DNA from: an uncultured Collinsella sp.
GTDB taxonomy: Bacteria; Actinomycetota; Coriobacteriia; Coriobacteriales; Coriobacteriaceae
NCBI GenBank assembly: GCA_958412345.1
Contig: CATYSO010000009.1
Span: 31,402 to 95,401, forward strand
DNA length: 64,000 bases
Direction: 5' to 3'
Positions 28,208 to 36,715 of this stretch are shown here, one piece after another. Made by a program: the position numbers and the translations under genes. Below the pieces are notes generated by a model, which had not been told where the DNA came from, searched no databases, and saw only the letters and a program-made list of their open reading frames with translations. How positions within the stretch are numbered: position 1 is the first letter of the stretch; each line of letters opens with the position of its first letter.

Positions 28208-28705
28208 ATGGCTAAAGATTCCAGCTTCGACGTCGTGTCCGAGGTCAACATGCAAGAGGTCGACAACGCCTTCCAGCAGACCACGCGCGAGATTTCCCAG
28301 CGCTATGACCTGAAGGATTCCGGCGCCACGATCGAGCTTTCGAAGGGCGACAAGCTCTTTACGATCAACGCCCCGGCTGACTTTGTCTCCAAGCAGATCA
28401 TCGATGTCCTGAGCTCCAAGCTCATCAAGCGCGGCATCGACCTCAAGGCTGTCTCGTGGGATGCTCCGCAGGCGGCATCGGGCGGCACCGTGCGCGTGCT
28501 CGGCCATATCGTCGAGGGTATCGACCAGGCGACCGCCAAGAAGATTAACAAGGACATCAAGGACCAAAAGCTCAAGGTCAAGGTGACCATCGAGGCCGAC
28601 AAGCTGCGTGTTTCCTCTGCTTCGAAGGACGCGTTGCAGACCGTGATCCAGTTTCTGCGCGACCAGGACTACGGTCAGCCGCTGCAGTTCACCAACTACC
28701 GCTAA
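28208..28705 (+). CDS. yajQ: YajQ family cyclic-di-GMP/nucleotide-binding protein
   Basis: The 165-residue protein matches UPF0234/YajQ over its whole length (SFDVVSEVNMQEVDNAF at the start, QFLRDQDYGQPLQFTNYR at the end). Some family members bind cyclic di-GMP, but the role in Gram-positives is uncertain. GAAAGGAAA precedes ATG 28208. rimO follows after 27 bases. Confidence 0.9.
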   Translation: MAKDSSFDVVSEVNMQEVDNAFQQTTREISQRYDLKDSGATIELSKGDKLFTINAPADFVSKQIIDVLSSKLIKRGIDLKAVSWDAPQAASGGTVRVLGHIVEGIDQATAKKINKDIKDQKLKVKVTIEADKLRVSSASKDALQTVIQFLRDQDYGQPLQFTNYR

Positions 28706-28732
28706 TATCATTCGAAAGGACCGCTCTCCAAC

Positions 28733-30082
28733 ATGGATACACCGTTGGGCTCCGTGCTATACATCACCCTCGGGTGCGCTAAGAACGAGGTTGACACCGA
28801 CCGCATGCGTTCTCTTTTGACCGCCGCAGGGTACGAAGAGGCATTCGACCCGCAGGATGCCGATATCGCCATCGTCAATACATGCTCGTTCCTCGCCTCC
28901 GCAACGTCCGAGAGCATCGAGACCACGCTCGAGCTCGCCAACGAGGTTCAGGACGGCGTTCGTTCTTGTCCCATCGTCATGTGCGGCTGTGTGCCGTCGC
29001 GCTATGGCGACGACCTGCCTGACGAGCTGCCCGAGGTCGCTGCCTTTGTGAAGGCCGACGAGGAGGACGGCATCGTGGCAGTCATCGATGGCGTGCTGGG
29101 TGTCGAGCGTGAGATCGCTGCCTATATTCCGCAAGTCAAGCGCACTGTCGAGGGCGCCGTTGCTTACGTCAAGATTTCCGATGGCTGCAACCGCTTCTGC
29201 AACTTCTGCATGATCCCCTATATTCGCGGTCGTTATCATTCGCGCAATGCCGAGAGCATTATCTCCGAGGTACGCGACCTGGTTGCCGGCGGTGTGCGTG
29301 AGATCGTGCTGATCGGCCAGGACACGGGTATTTGGGGCACCGACTTTGCCGACGAAGACGTCACCGATGGCTCGCCGCGCAATCTGGCGCAGCTGCTGCA
29401 TGCCGTCGCCGAGGCCGTGCGCCCGCACAACGTCTGGGTTCGCGTGCTCTATCTGCAGCCCGAGGGCATGACCGACGAGCTTATCGATACGATTCGCGAT
29501 ACGCCCGAGGTGCTGCCCTATATCGATATCCCCGTGCAGCACTGCGATGCGCGCATCCTCAAGGCTATGCGCCGTTCTGGTTCGCGCCAGGAGCTCGAGG
29601 ACCTGTTCCGCGATCTGCGTGAGCGTATCCCCGGCATCGTGATCCGTTCCACGGCCATGGTCGGCTTCCCGACCGAGACCGACGACGAGTTCCGCGACCT
29701 TATCGACTTTATGGACACCGTCGGCTTCGACTACACGAGTGTCTTTGCCTACTCGCGTGAGGAGGGCAGCCTGGCCGCTAAGATGGAGGGTCAGGTCGAT
29801 GAGGAGGTCAAGCTCGAGCGCGCCCAGGAGGCCATGGACCTGGCCGAGTCGCTCGGTTTTGCCGCAACTGCCGCACATGTGGGCGAGCGCGCCCAGGTGA
29901 TCGTCGACGGTATCGAAGAAACCGAGGACGGCGCCGAGCTGATCGGCCATGCCTGGTTCCAGGCGCCCGATTCCGATGGCGCGGTGCATCTGGACGCCAG
30001 CGAGGCATCCGTGGGCGATATTCTGACCGTCGAGTTTACCGATAGCTTCTGCTATGAGCTTATCGGTCATGTTGTGGAGTAG
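28733..30082 (+). CDS. rimO: Ribosomal protein S12 methylthiotransferase RimO
   Basis: Radical SAM enzyme that methylthiolates an Asp of ribosomal protein S12. The 449 residues have the UPF0004 domain (LGCAKNEVDTDRM, NTCSFLASA, CGCVPSRYG), the radical SAM motif CNRFCNFC near 152-159, and a C-terminal TRAM domain. The LGCAKN-VD motif separates RimO from MiaB and MtaB. AAAGGA precedes ATG 28733. Confidence 0.93.
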   Translation: MDTPLGSVLYITLGCAKNEVDTDRMRSLLTAAGYEEAFDPQDADIAIVNTCSFLASATSESIETTLELANEVQDGVRSCPIVMCGCVPSRYGDDLPDELPEVAAFVKADEEDGIVAVIDGVLGVEREIAAYIPQVKRTVEGAVAYVKISDGCNRFCNFCMIPYIRGRYHSRNAESIISEVRDLVAGGVREIVLIGQDTGIWGTDFADEDVTDGSPRNLAQLLHAVAEAVRPHNVWVRVLYLQPEGMTDELIDTIRDTPEVLPYIDIPVQHCDARILKAMRRSGSRQELEDLFRDLRERIPGIVIRSTAMVGFPTETDDEFRDLIDFMDTVGFDYTSVFAYSREEGSLAAKMEGQVDEEVKLERAQEAMDLAESLGFAATAAHVGERAQVIVDGIEETEDGAELIGHAWFQAPDSDGAVHLDASEASVGDILTVEFTDSFCYELIGHVVE

Positions 30083-30091
30083 GAGCGCGTT

Positions 30092-30730
30092 GTGGCTAAC
30101 GAGAGTAATAAGGAACTGACGAGTGTCTGGACGCCCGCCAACATCGTGACGTGCGTGCGTATCGTCTTCATCCCGGTGTTCATGATCGTGTCGGCGCTTT
30201 CTCACACGAGCGTTGCCGGTACGGATTGGAGCATCTTTGACGGCCCGCTCGCCGCCGCCGCCTTTATTCTGTACGTCATCCTGTCGTGCACGGATAAGGT
30301 TGATGGCTACCTGGCTCGTTCGCGCAACGAGATCACCGACTTCGGTAAATTCTTGGACCCCATCGCCGACAAGCTACTCGTTTTCTCGGCCTTGCTGCTG
30401 TTCTTGGACTTTGGCGCCGTGTCGGTTTGGTCCGTGTTCATCATCTTGTTCCGCGAGCTGTTGGTAAGCGCCCTGCGCATGGTTGCGAGTGCCGCCGGCG
30501 TGGTCGTTGCCGCCGATAAGCTTGGCAAGTACAAGACGGCGACCACGATGGTCTCCATCTGCGGTTACCTGTGCGTCTTTGCGATGGCCGGCTTACACCT
30601 TGGCCCGCTGGCGCTGACGCTCGGCATCTACTCGGTGTCGCGCTTCCTGTACGCCGTTGCCGTTGTCCTGACCGTTATCTCGGGCGCCCAGTACTTCTGG
30701 AACTGCCGCAAGATCGTCTTTTCGGTCTAG
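30092..30730 (+). CDS. pgsA: CDP-diacylglycerol-glycerol-3-phosphate phosphatidyltransferase
   Basis: Membrane enzyme making phosphatidylglycerolphosphate, the precursor of phosphatidylglycerol. The 212 residues contain the CDP-alcohol phosphotransferase motif (DKVDGYLAR then DFGKFLDPIADK, about 69-95) and several membrane helices. The start is GTG, with GGAGCG upstream. A second family member lies at 51000-51704. The rimO-pgsA-cinA-recA order is common in Gram-positive bacteria. Confidence 0.88.
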   Translation: MANESNKELTSVWTPANIVTCVRIVFIPVFMIVSALSHTSVAGTDWSIFDGPLAAAAFILYVILSCTDKVDGYLARSRNEITDFGKFLDPIADKLLVFSALLLFLDFGAVSVWSVFIILFRELLVSALRMVASAAGVVVAADKLGKYKTATTMVSICGYLCVFAMAGLHLGPLALTLGIYSVSRFLYAVAVVLTVISGAQYFWNCRKIVFSV

Positions 30731-30742
30731 GTCCTGGTGGGT

Positions 30743-31273
30743 ATGACGGACTCTTTTGAGCAGATTTCCGCACATAACGAGGAGCTGGCTCGCGATATTG
30801 TCGAGCGCGCGAGCGCTCGGGGCGTGACGGTTTCGACGGCTGAGTCGCTGACAGCAGGTATGATCGCCTCGACGATTGCCGATATCCCGGGCGCCTCGGC
30901 GGTGCTGCGTGGCGGTGCGGTGACCTACTGCGATGAGATCAAGCATCGCGTTCTGGGCGTTGAGCAGGAGACGCTCGACCGCTATACCGCGGTGTCGCAT
31001 CAGACCGCGCGCGAGATGGCGGCGGGTTCGCTGGAGCTGTACCAGAGCGATATTGCAGTGAGCGCAACGGGTTATGCCGGCCCCGGCGGCGGCACTGAGG
31101 ACGATCCGGCTGGCACTTTCTATATTGGCTGGGCGTATCGCGCGGCTGATGGGGAAGTGCCGGTCGTGGACTCTGTGTGCTGCCACTATGAGGGCGACCG
31201 TTCGTGTGTTCGTGCCCATGCGGTCGCGGAGGCATTGGGACGCATTTCCCTTGTGCTCAACTCTATGGAATAG
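30743..31273 (+). CDS. cinA: CinA C-terminal domain protein, NMN amidohydrolase (PncC-type)
   Basis: The 176 residues correspond only to the C-terminal amidase domain of CinA (STAESLTAGM near 30-39, SATGYAGPGGG near 110). It would deamidate NMN to NaMN in pyridine nucleotide recycling. The N-terminal MoaB-like domain is absent, as in stand-alone PncC. ATG 30743 was chosen over GTG 30737; both lack a strong RBS and may be coupled to pgsA. The location before recA matches competence-linked cinA-recA operons. Confidence 0.85.
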   Translation: MTDSFEQISAHNEELARDIVERASARGVTVSTAESLTAGMIASTIADIPGASAVLRGGAVTYCDEIKHRVLGVEQETLDRYTAVSHQTAREMAAGSLELYQSDIAVSATGYAGPGGGTEDDPAGTFYIGWAYRAADGEVPVVDSVCCHYEGDRSCVRAHAVAEALGRISLVLNSME

Positions 31274-31280
31274 ACGTGTT

Positions 31281-31304
31281 TTAAGGGGCCTTCGGGCCCC
31301 TTAA
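31281..31304 (+). terminator. Hairpin terminator between cinA and recA
   Basis: A perfect 10-bp stem closes a TTCG tetraloop (31281-31290, 31295-31304). The T-run is poor (TTAATT), so efficiency is uncertain. It separates cinA from recA. Confidence 0.65.
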
Positions 31305-31389
31305 TTGTGGAGATAGGGACCCCTGACGAATTTAGCGTTTGCGCTGTTCATAGGTGTATTCTTGCCTTTCATGTTCTTATTTGGCCCTT

Positions 31390-31440
31390 TTTGGTCAAGC
31401 ATTTGGTCAGTGTTTGGTCGGCGTTTGGTTGGGTTTTGGA
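31390..31440 (+). promoter_or_regulatory. Five TTTGGT-like motifs at 11-12-base spacing upstream of recA
   Basis: TTTGGT begins at 31390, 31402, 31413 and 31424, and TTTGGA at 31435. The steps are 12, 11, 11 and 11 bases, so all motifs face one side of the helix. The first three continue as TTTGGTC. The array ends 31 bases before the recA -35. It is not part of a recognisable gene and looks like a cooperative activator array. Confidence 0.6.
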
Positions 31441-31471
31441 AAGACTGCCTGCATATGATTGGCCTGAACGG

Positions 31472-31500
31472 TTGACCACGAACAGCCGTTCGTTTATTAT
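31472..31500 (+). promoter_or_regulatory. recA promoter with SOS box in the spacer
   Basis: TTGACC (31472-31477) and TATTAT (31495-31500) are 17 bases apart. The SOS box CGAACAGCCGTTCG (31479-31492) lies between them and fits the Gram-positive LexA consensus GAAC-N4-GTTC. LexA bound there would block RNA polymerase directly. Confidence 0.88.
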
Positions 31501-31530
31501 CGATGCAGGTTGTTAAGAGGAGGGCTATTC

Positions 31531-32679
31531 ATGGCCAAGAATTCAGGTCCCGTACGTACCGTTCATGCACCCACGACGGGTAAAGAGCGCGAAGAGATGA
31601 TCGCCACCACCAAGGCCGAGATCGAGAAGAAGTTCGGTCAAGGCTCCATCATGAGGTATGGTGACGGCGGCCCCGAGCTTGAGGTCGAGGCCATCCCCAC
31701 GGGCGCTCTGGCACTCGATGCCGCTCTGGGTATCGGCGGTGTGCCGCGCGGCCGTATCGTCGAGATTTACGGTCCTGAGTCCTCCGGTAAGACGACGCTT
31801 TCGCTCGAGATCCTGGCCGAGGCCCAGGCTATGGGTGGCGTGGTGGCATTTATCGATGCCGAGCACGCGCTCGATCCCACGTATGCCGCGCGCATTGGCG
31901 TGGATATCGACGAGGTATTGATTTCCCAGCCCGATACGGGTGAGCAGGCGCTCGAGATTGTTGACATGCTCGTGCGTTCCGGCGCCATCGATGCCATCGT
32001 CGTCGACTCCGTCGCCGCGCTGACCCCGCGTGCCGAGATCGAGGGAGAGATCGGCGATACCACGGTCGGCTTGCAAGCTCGCCTGATGAGCCAGGCGCTC
32101 CGCAAGCTTGCCGGCTCGCTGTCCAAGTCCAACACGACGTGCATCTTCATTAACCAACTGCGTGAGAAGATTGGCGTCATGTTCGGCAACCCCGAGACCA
32201 CGACGGGCGGCCGCGCCCTTAAGTTTTTCTCTTCGGTGCGTATCGACATTCGCCGCATCGACAGCATTAAGCTTAAGGATGAGGTTATCGGTAACCGCGT
32301 GCGCGCCAAGGTCGTTAAGAACAAGGTGGCAGCTCCGTTCCGTTCTGCTGAGTTCGACATCATGTACGGTACGGGCATCTCTAAGGAGGGCTCGATTCTG
32401 GACATGGCTGTCGAGTGCGGCATCTGCAAGAAGATGGGCTCCTGGTTTGCCTATGGCGAGGACAAGCTCGGCAACGGTCGCGAGGCCGCCAAGGCGTTCC
32501 TGCGCGAACACCCCGATTGCGCCGACGAGATTGAGCATAAGGTCCGCCTTGCCTGCGGGCTTGAGTTTGATGACGATGCTCCGTCCGAGGTCGAGCTGAC
32601 CGATCAGCCTGCGCCTGAGGAGTTTGACGAGCTTTACGCCATCGATGGTTCCGCCATGCTCGATGATGACGACGAGTAG
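31531..32679 (+). CDS. recA: Recombinase RecA
   Basis: Strand-exchange recombinase and LexA co-protease. The 382 residues have Walker A GPESSGKT (about 81-88), [15 protein letters not shown], loop regions, and an acidic C-terminal tail. GAGGAGGG (31517-31524) supports ATG 31531. It is preceded by an SOS-controlled promoter and followed after 11 bases by recX. Confidence 0.97.
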   Translation: MAKNSGPVRTVHAPTTGKEREEMIATTKAEIEKKFGQGSIMRYGDGGPELEVEAIPTGALALDAALGIGGVPRGRIVEIYGPESSGKTTLSLEILAEAQAMGGVVAFIDAEHALDPTYAARIGVDIDEVLISQPDTGEQALEIVDMLVRSGAIDAIVVDSVAALTPRAEIEGEIGDTTVGLQARLMSQALRKLAGSLSKSNTTCIFINQLREKIGVMFGNPETTTGGRALKFFSSVRIDIRRIDSIKLKDEVIGNRVRAKVVKNKVAAPFRSAEFDIMYGTGISKEGSILDMAVECGICKKMGSWFAYGEDKLGNGREAAKAFLREHPDCADEIEHKVRLACGLEFDDDAPSEVELTDQPAPEEFDELYAIDGSAMLDDDDE

Positions 32680-32690
32680 CGGTTACGCTC

Positions 32691-33383
32691 ATGTCGTATA
32701 CGGTGACCGAGGCCACGGTCGTTTTTCCCGATAAGAAGGCGGCCTCCTCGTTCTCGAGCGGGTATGCGTCCAAAAAGCCTTGCGCACATATCGATTGTGA
32801 GCTTGAGGGCGGTTTTGAGCGGTCCATTTGGATTCCCGTGCGGGTCGCGCGCCTGTATGTCAAAAATCGCCCCGATCTTCCCTGTGATTGGGATAACTTT
32901 CGTGAAGCGGTGCAGCTCATCGAGCGTAAATGTGCACTTACCATGGTGACCGAGATGCTATCGCGACGCGACCATGCGACGGGTGAGGTCCGTGACAAGT
33001 TGGCACGCTACGGCTTTCGCCAGCCCGCAATCGATTTCGCCGTCGAGCGCGCCACCGAGTATCGCTTTTTAGACGAGAACCGCTTTTGCTCGTACTTTAT
33101 CGAGGAACGCAAGCGGCGCGGTTGGGGACAGCGTAAAATCGAGACCGAGCTCAAGCGCCGTCATGTCGTGCTCGATGACATTCCCGGTTATCCCGAGGAT
33201 TATTTTGCCGTCGAAGACGATTTGGCGCGTGCGTCAGCCCTGCTCGCCAAGCGGCGTGTTCCAGAGACGCGCGGATTCGAAAAACTGGTTCGGTTTTTGA
33301 TGGGCAAGGGCTTCTCGTATCACATCGCCGCCGATGCCGTTAAGGCACGTCTTAATGCCGAACGCGAGGAATGTGCGGTTTAG
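32691..33383 (+). CDS. recX: Regulatory protein RecX
   Basis: Modulator of RecA filament growth. The 230 residues have a roughly 75-residue N-terminal extension and then the three-helix repeats of RecX (LSRRDHATGEVRDKL, RFCSYFIEERKRRGWGQRKIE). The gene follows recA and so is probably co-induced with it. Confidence 0.88.
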   Translation: MSYTVTEATVVFPDKKAASSFSSGYASKKPCAHIDCELEGGFERSIWIPVRVARLYVKNRPDLPCDWDNFREAVQLIERKCALTMVTEMLSRRDHATGEVRDKLARYGFRQPAIDFAVERATEYRFLDENRFCSYFIEERKRRGWGQRKIETELKRRHVVLDDIPGYPEDYFAVEDDLARASALLAKRRVPETRGFEKLVRFLMGKGFSYHIAADAVKARLNAEREECAV

Positions 33384-33445
33384 GCGTATGCGTTTTGTGG
33401 CCCTGCCGTTCACCGCGTTTTAGCCGCCGTGCTGGGGCCATTTAT

Positions 33446-33474
33446 TTGACAGTTGTTGTGGTTCAACGTACGAT
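33446..33474 (+). promoter_or_regulatory. Promoter of rny
   Basis: TTGACA (33446-33451) and TACGAT (33469-33474) are exactly 17 bases apart, the best consensus promoter of the core region. The leader to the start at 33641 is about 160 bases. Confidence 0.8.
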
Positions 33475-33579
33475 AAACACTGTCATTTGCTTTGTGATAT
33501 GTGCTCATCTGTGATGAGTTTGTTTATATGTTTATCTGTATCCGACCCGCATAAGCTGCGCCCATATTACTCAAATGTC

Positions 33580-33608
33580 GCGAGCCGTTCGTAAGGACGG
33601 TTCGCTTT
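33580..33608 (+). terminator. Terminator-like hairpin in the rny leader
   Basis: A 9-bp stem with one G-U pair (33580-33588 with 33597-33605) is followed by TTTG, about 35 bases before the rny start. It may act as an attenuator rather than a full terminator. Confidence 0.5.
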
Positions 33609-33640
33609 GTTGTGTAACGAATCCATAAAAAGGAGTGAGC

Positions 33641-35191
33641 ATGCCTATCATCGCAGCGCTCGTTGGCATCGTTTTGGGTGCCATCGCCGCCATTGCCTAC
33701 ATGCGCACCGCCAAGCAGGGTAGTCTTCACGAGGCCGACGAAAAAATCCAGTCGGCACACGCACAGGCTGAGTCCCTGATCGGTGATGCTAAGCGTCAGG
33801 CCGAGACCCTCAAAAAAGAGGCTCTGCTCGAGGCTAAAGAGGAGATCATCAAGAACAAGCAGGCCGCTGAGGCCGAGGACAAGCAGCGTAAGAACGAGAT
33901 TCGTACGCTCGAGAACCGCGTGATGCAGCGCGAGGAATCCCTCGATCGCCGCAACGACGCTCTCGACAAGCGCGAGCATCAGCTGTCCAGCCAGGCTGGT
34001 CAGGTCGAGAAGCGCTCCCGTGAGCTCGAGGAGCTCTGCGCAAAGCAGACCTCCGAGCTCGAGCGTATCGCCGACCTTACCCGCGAGGACGCCCACAAGG
34101 AGCTCCTCGATAAGGTTCGCGGCGAGGTCACCCACGAGGCCGCCACGATCATTCGCGAGTCCGAGCAGCAGGTTCGCGCCGAGTGCCACAAGACCGCCCA
34201 GGAGATTCTGTCTCTGGCGATTCAGCGCTGCGCTGCCGACCACACTGCCGAGGTCACCGTTACCTCCGTGCACATTCCCTCTGATGACCTCAAGGGCCGT
34301 ATCATCGGTCGCGAGGGTCGCAACATCCGGACCTTCGAGCAGGTTTCCGGCGTCAACCTCGTGATCGACGACACGCCCGAGACCGTCGTTCTTTCGAGCT
34401 TCGACCCGGTCCGTCGTGAGACCGCCCGTGTCGCCCTCGAGAACCTCATCGCCGACGGCCGCATTCACCCTGCCCGTATCGAGGAGATGTATCACAAGGC
34501 CGCCGACCTGGTTCAGCAGCGCGTGCGCGAGGCTGGCGAGCAGGCTGCCTTCGATACCGGCATCCACGATCTGCACCCCGAGATCGTCAAGACCCTTGGT
34601 GCCCTGCGCTACCGTACCTCGTTTGGTCAGAACGTGCTTCAGCATTCCCTCGAGGTCTCTGATCTGTGCGGCGTGATGGCTTCCGAGCTTGGCCTGGACG
34701 TTGTGACCGCCAAGCGCGCCGGCCTGCTTCATGACCTGGGCAAGGCAATCGACCACGACGTCGAGGGCCCGCATGCCGTCATCGGCGCCGAGCTTGCCCG
34801 CCGTTATGGCGAGAAGCCCGTTATCGTCCATGCTATTGAGGCTCACCATGCCGATGTCGACCCCAACACGGTGCTCGATGTCCTGGTGCAGGCCGCCGAT
34901 GCTGTCTCTGCCTCTCGCCCCGGTGCCCGTCGCGAGTCTGCCGAGAACTACATCAAGCGTCTTGAGAAGCTCGAGGAGATCGCCAACTCCCATGACGGCG
35001 TCGAACGTACCTATGCCATGCAGGCTGGTCGCGAGGTCCACGTCATGGTCCAGCCGGACAAGATCTCCGATGCCCAGTCCACGGTCCTGGCTCACGATAT
35101 CGCCCATCAGATCGAGGAAGAGATGGAGTATCCCGGTCAGGTGCGCGTCGTCGTGATTCGCGAGAGCCGCGCTGTCGATATCGCTAAATAA
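33641..35191 (+). CDS. rny: Ribonuclease Y
   Basis: Membrane-anchored endoribonuclease that starts mRNA decay in many Gram-positives. The 516 residues have one N-terminal membrane helix (about 2-20), a long coiled coil (about 25-190), a KH domain ([13 protein letters not shown]), and an HD phosphohydrolase domain with [10 protein letters not shown] near 363. ATG 33641 follows AGGAG (33631-33635). The next gene starts two bases after the stop. Confidence 0.95.
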   Translation: MPIIAALVGIVLGAIAAIAYMRTAKQGSLHEADEKIQSAHAQAESLIGDAKRQAETLKKEALLEAKEEIIKNKQAAEAEDKQRKNEIRTLENRVMQREESLDRRNDALDKREHQLSSQAGQVEKRSRELEELCAKQTSELERIADLTREDAHKELLDKVRGEVTHEAATIIRESEQQVRAECHKTAQEILSLAIQRCAADHTAEVTVTSVHIPSDDLKGRIIGREGRNIRTFEQVSGVNLVIDDTPETVVLSSFDPVRRETARVALENLIADGRIHPARIEEMYHKAADLVQQRVREAGEQAAFDTGIHDLHPEIVKTLGALRYRTSFGQNVLQHSLEVSDLCGVMASELGLDVVTAKRAGLLHDLGKAIDHDVEGPHAVIGAELARRYGEKPVIVHAIEAHHADVDPNTVLDVLVQAADAVSASRPGARRESAENYIKRLEKLEEIANSHDGVERTYAMQAGREVHVMVQPDKISDAQSTVLAHDIAHQIEEEMEYPGQVRVVVIRESRAVDIAK

Positions 35192-35192
35192 C

Positions 35193-36278
35193 ATGAGCGA
35201 CGCGAACGAGCTCATCTCATTTATCGCGTCGATGTCGGGGGAGGGCAACCTTCGCGTCGAGGAGAACCTTGGCGAGGGATATGTCCGCCTCCGCGTTTCG
35301 GAGGCCGAGCGGCGCCAGGCAAAGCACGACATTCAGCATGTCGAGGACATCGTCATCGAAATGCTCCGTAATGCTCGCGATGCCGGCGCCGACAAGGTCT
35401 ATCTCGCCACGACCAAGGAAGATGGCGTCCGCACGCTTGTCTTTCTGGATAACGGTTCTGGCGTTCCGCAGGATATGCAAGAGCGAATCTTTGATGCCCG
35501 CGTTACCTCCAAGCTCGAGAGCATGAAGATGGACCGTTGGGGCGTTCACGGTCGTGGCATGGCATTGTTTTCGATTAAGCAGAACACCGACGAGGCCCGT
35601 GTGGTCACGTCCGGCGTCGATCTTGGTTCAGCCTTCAAGGTGAGCGTTGCGGCCGACCGCCTCAGTGAGCGTGCCGATCAGTCCAGCTGGCCCCAGGCCG
35701 TCAAGGATGAGGACGGACGTTATGTCTGCGCTCGCGGTCCACATAATATTATTCGCGCTGCTTGTGAGTTTGCGCTCGAGGAGTTGCGTGGTTGCGATGT
35801 CTATCTCGGTTCTCCGTCTGAGATTGCCGCGACCCTTTATGCTCAAGCGTCAAGTCGGCTCGATACGTCTTGTCTCCTGTTCATTGATGACGAGAGCGAG
35901 CTTCCGGTTGTCGATCGTTTAGGCCTTGCTTCTGATGCCGAGGACTTTATCCGTATTTGTTCGGGTTTGGGTCTTGAGATGTCCGAGCGCACGGCCCATC
36001 GCATTTTGGCAGGGCAGATTAAGCCCGTTCGCGGTGTGACCGCGCGTCTGCTGCGCGAGCGTGATTCGTCCTCGCATGCGCCGGCTCCTGTCGATCTCGC
36101 GAAGGATCGTCGCGGGCTACGTATTGCCAAGGATGACATGGCGCAGTTTTCGCGCGCTGTGGAACGCGACTTTAATGACCTTGCCACCCGGTACTATCTC
36201 AACCTTTGCGGCGACCCAAAGATCCGTGTTTCGCGTGATCGAATCACCGTGACCTTTGATCTTGCCAAAGAGGAATAG
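35193..36278 (+). CDS. GHKL (HATPase_c) ATP-binding protein of unknown role
   Basis: The 361 residues have a GHKL ATPase fold near the N-terminus: N-box EDIVIEMLRNARDAGAD (about 51-67), G1 DNGSG (about 86-90) and G2 WGVHGRGMAL (about 117-126). There is no histidine kinase dimerisation domain, no membrane helix and no receiver. The arrangement resembles MutL/Hsp90-type or MORC-like ATPases. It is tightly coupled to rny (one base between stop and ATG) and precedes spoVS. The C-terminal 200 residues were not recognised. Confidence 0.75.
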   Translation: MSDANELISFIASMSGEGNLRVEENLGEGYVRLRVSEAERRQAKHDIQHVEDIVIEMLRNARDAGADKVYLATTKEDGVRTLVFLDNGSGVPQDMQERIFDARVTSKLESMKMDRWGVHGRGMALFSIKQNTDEARVVTSGVDLGSAFKVSVAADRLSERADQSSWPQAVKDEDGRYVCARGPHNIIRAACEFALEELRGCDVYLGSPSEIAATLYAQASSRLDTSCLLFIDDESELPVVDRLGLASDAEDFIRICSGLGLEMSERTAHRILAGQIKPVRGVTARLLRERDSSSHAPAPVDLAKDRRGLRIAKDDMAQFSRAVERDFNDLATRYYLNLCGDPKIRVSRDRITVTFDLAKEE

Positions 36279-36284
36279 TGCCTT

Positions 36285-36306
36285 TACCGAGTCCACTCGG
36301 TACGAT
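36285..36306 (+). promoter_or_regulatory. Palindromic operator-like site before spoVS
   Basis: TACCGAGT-CC-ACTCGGTA (36285-36302) is a perfect 18-base dyad whose right end overlaps a TACGAT -10 (36301-36306), the same -10 as rny. This geometry would suit a repressor. No -35 consensus was found. Confidence 0.45.
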
Positions 36307-36352
36307 ACAGTTATTGCAGTTAAAACGTACTTTTAAATGCAGGAGTTTCTTC

Positions 36353-36670
36353 ATGGATTGCCTGAAGGTATCAAGCAAATCATCGCCCGCGTCCGTTGCC
36401 GGCGCCATCGCCGGCATGGTCAAGGATGGTGTACCCGTCAACATCCAGTGTGTCGGCGCCGGTGCCGTCAACCAGGCTATTAAGGCCGTTGCTATCGCGC
36501 GCGGTTTTTTGATTCCAACCGGTTTTGATATTTCCTGCGCGCCCGTGTTCTCCGACATCCTCATTAACGGGGAGTCGCGCACGGCCATCCGCCTTTCTAT
36601 CTACGTTCACCAGATCAATCGAGCTGCTATGGATAACGTCGTCATGGATGATGTTAAGCCTGTGGCATAG
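36353..36670 (+). CDS. spoVS: Stage V sporulation protein S (SpoVS/Alba-like)
   Basis: The 105 residues match SpoVS (LKVSSKSSPASVAGAIAGM, VGAGAVNQAIKAVAIARGF), a small Alba-like nucleic-acid-binding protein. The usual length is about 86; here a C-terminal extension of about 19 residues is present. AGGAG (36341-36345) supports ATG 36353. In sporulating Firmicutes it affects spore coat and septation; no other sporulation gene is visible here, so another role is likely. Confidence 0.9.
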   Translation: MDCLKVSSKSSPASVAGAIAGMVKDGVPVNIQCVGAGAVNQAIKAVAIARGFLIPTGFDISCAPVFSDILINGESRTAIRLSIYVHQINRAAMDNVVMDDVKPVA

Positions 36671-36715
36671 CTTCTGCTTGCCTTGTTTCGCTCCCCATCG
36701 TTAGGACTTATGCAC

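Noticed and set aside
31307..31516. 69-codon plus-strand frame before recA
   Set aside because: It covers the phased TTTGGT array, promoter and SOS box; no RBS.
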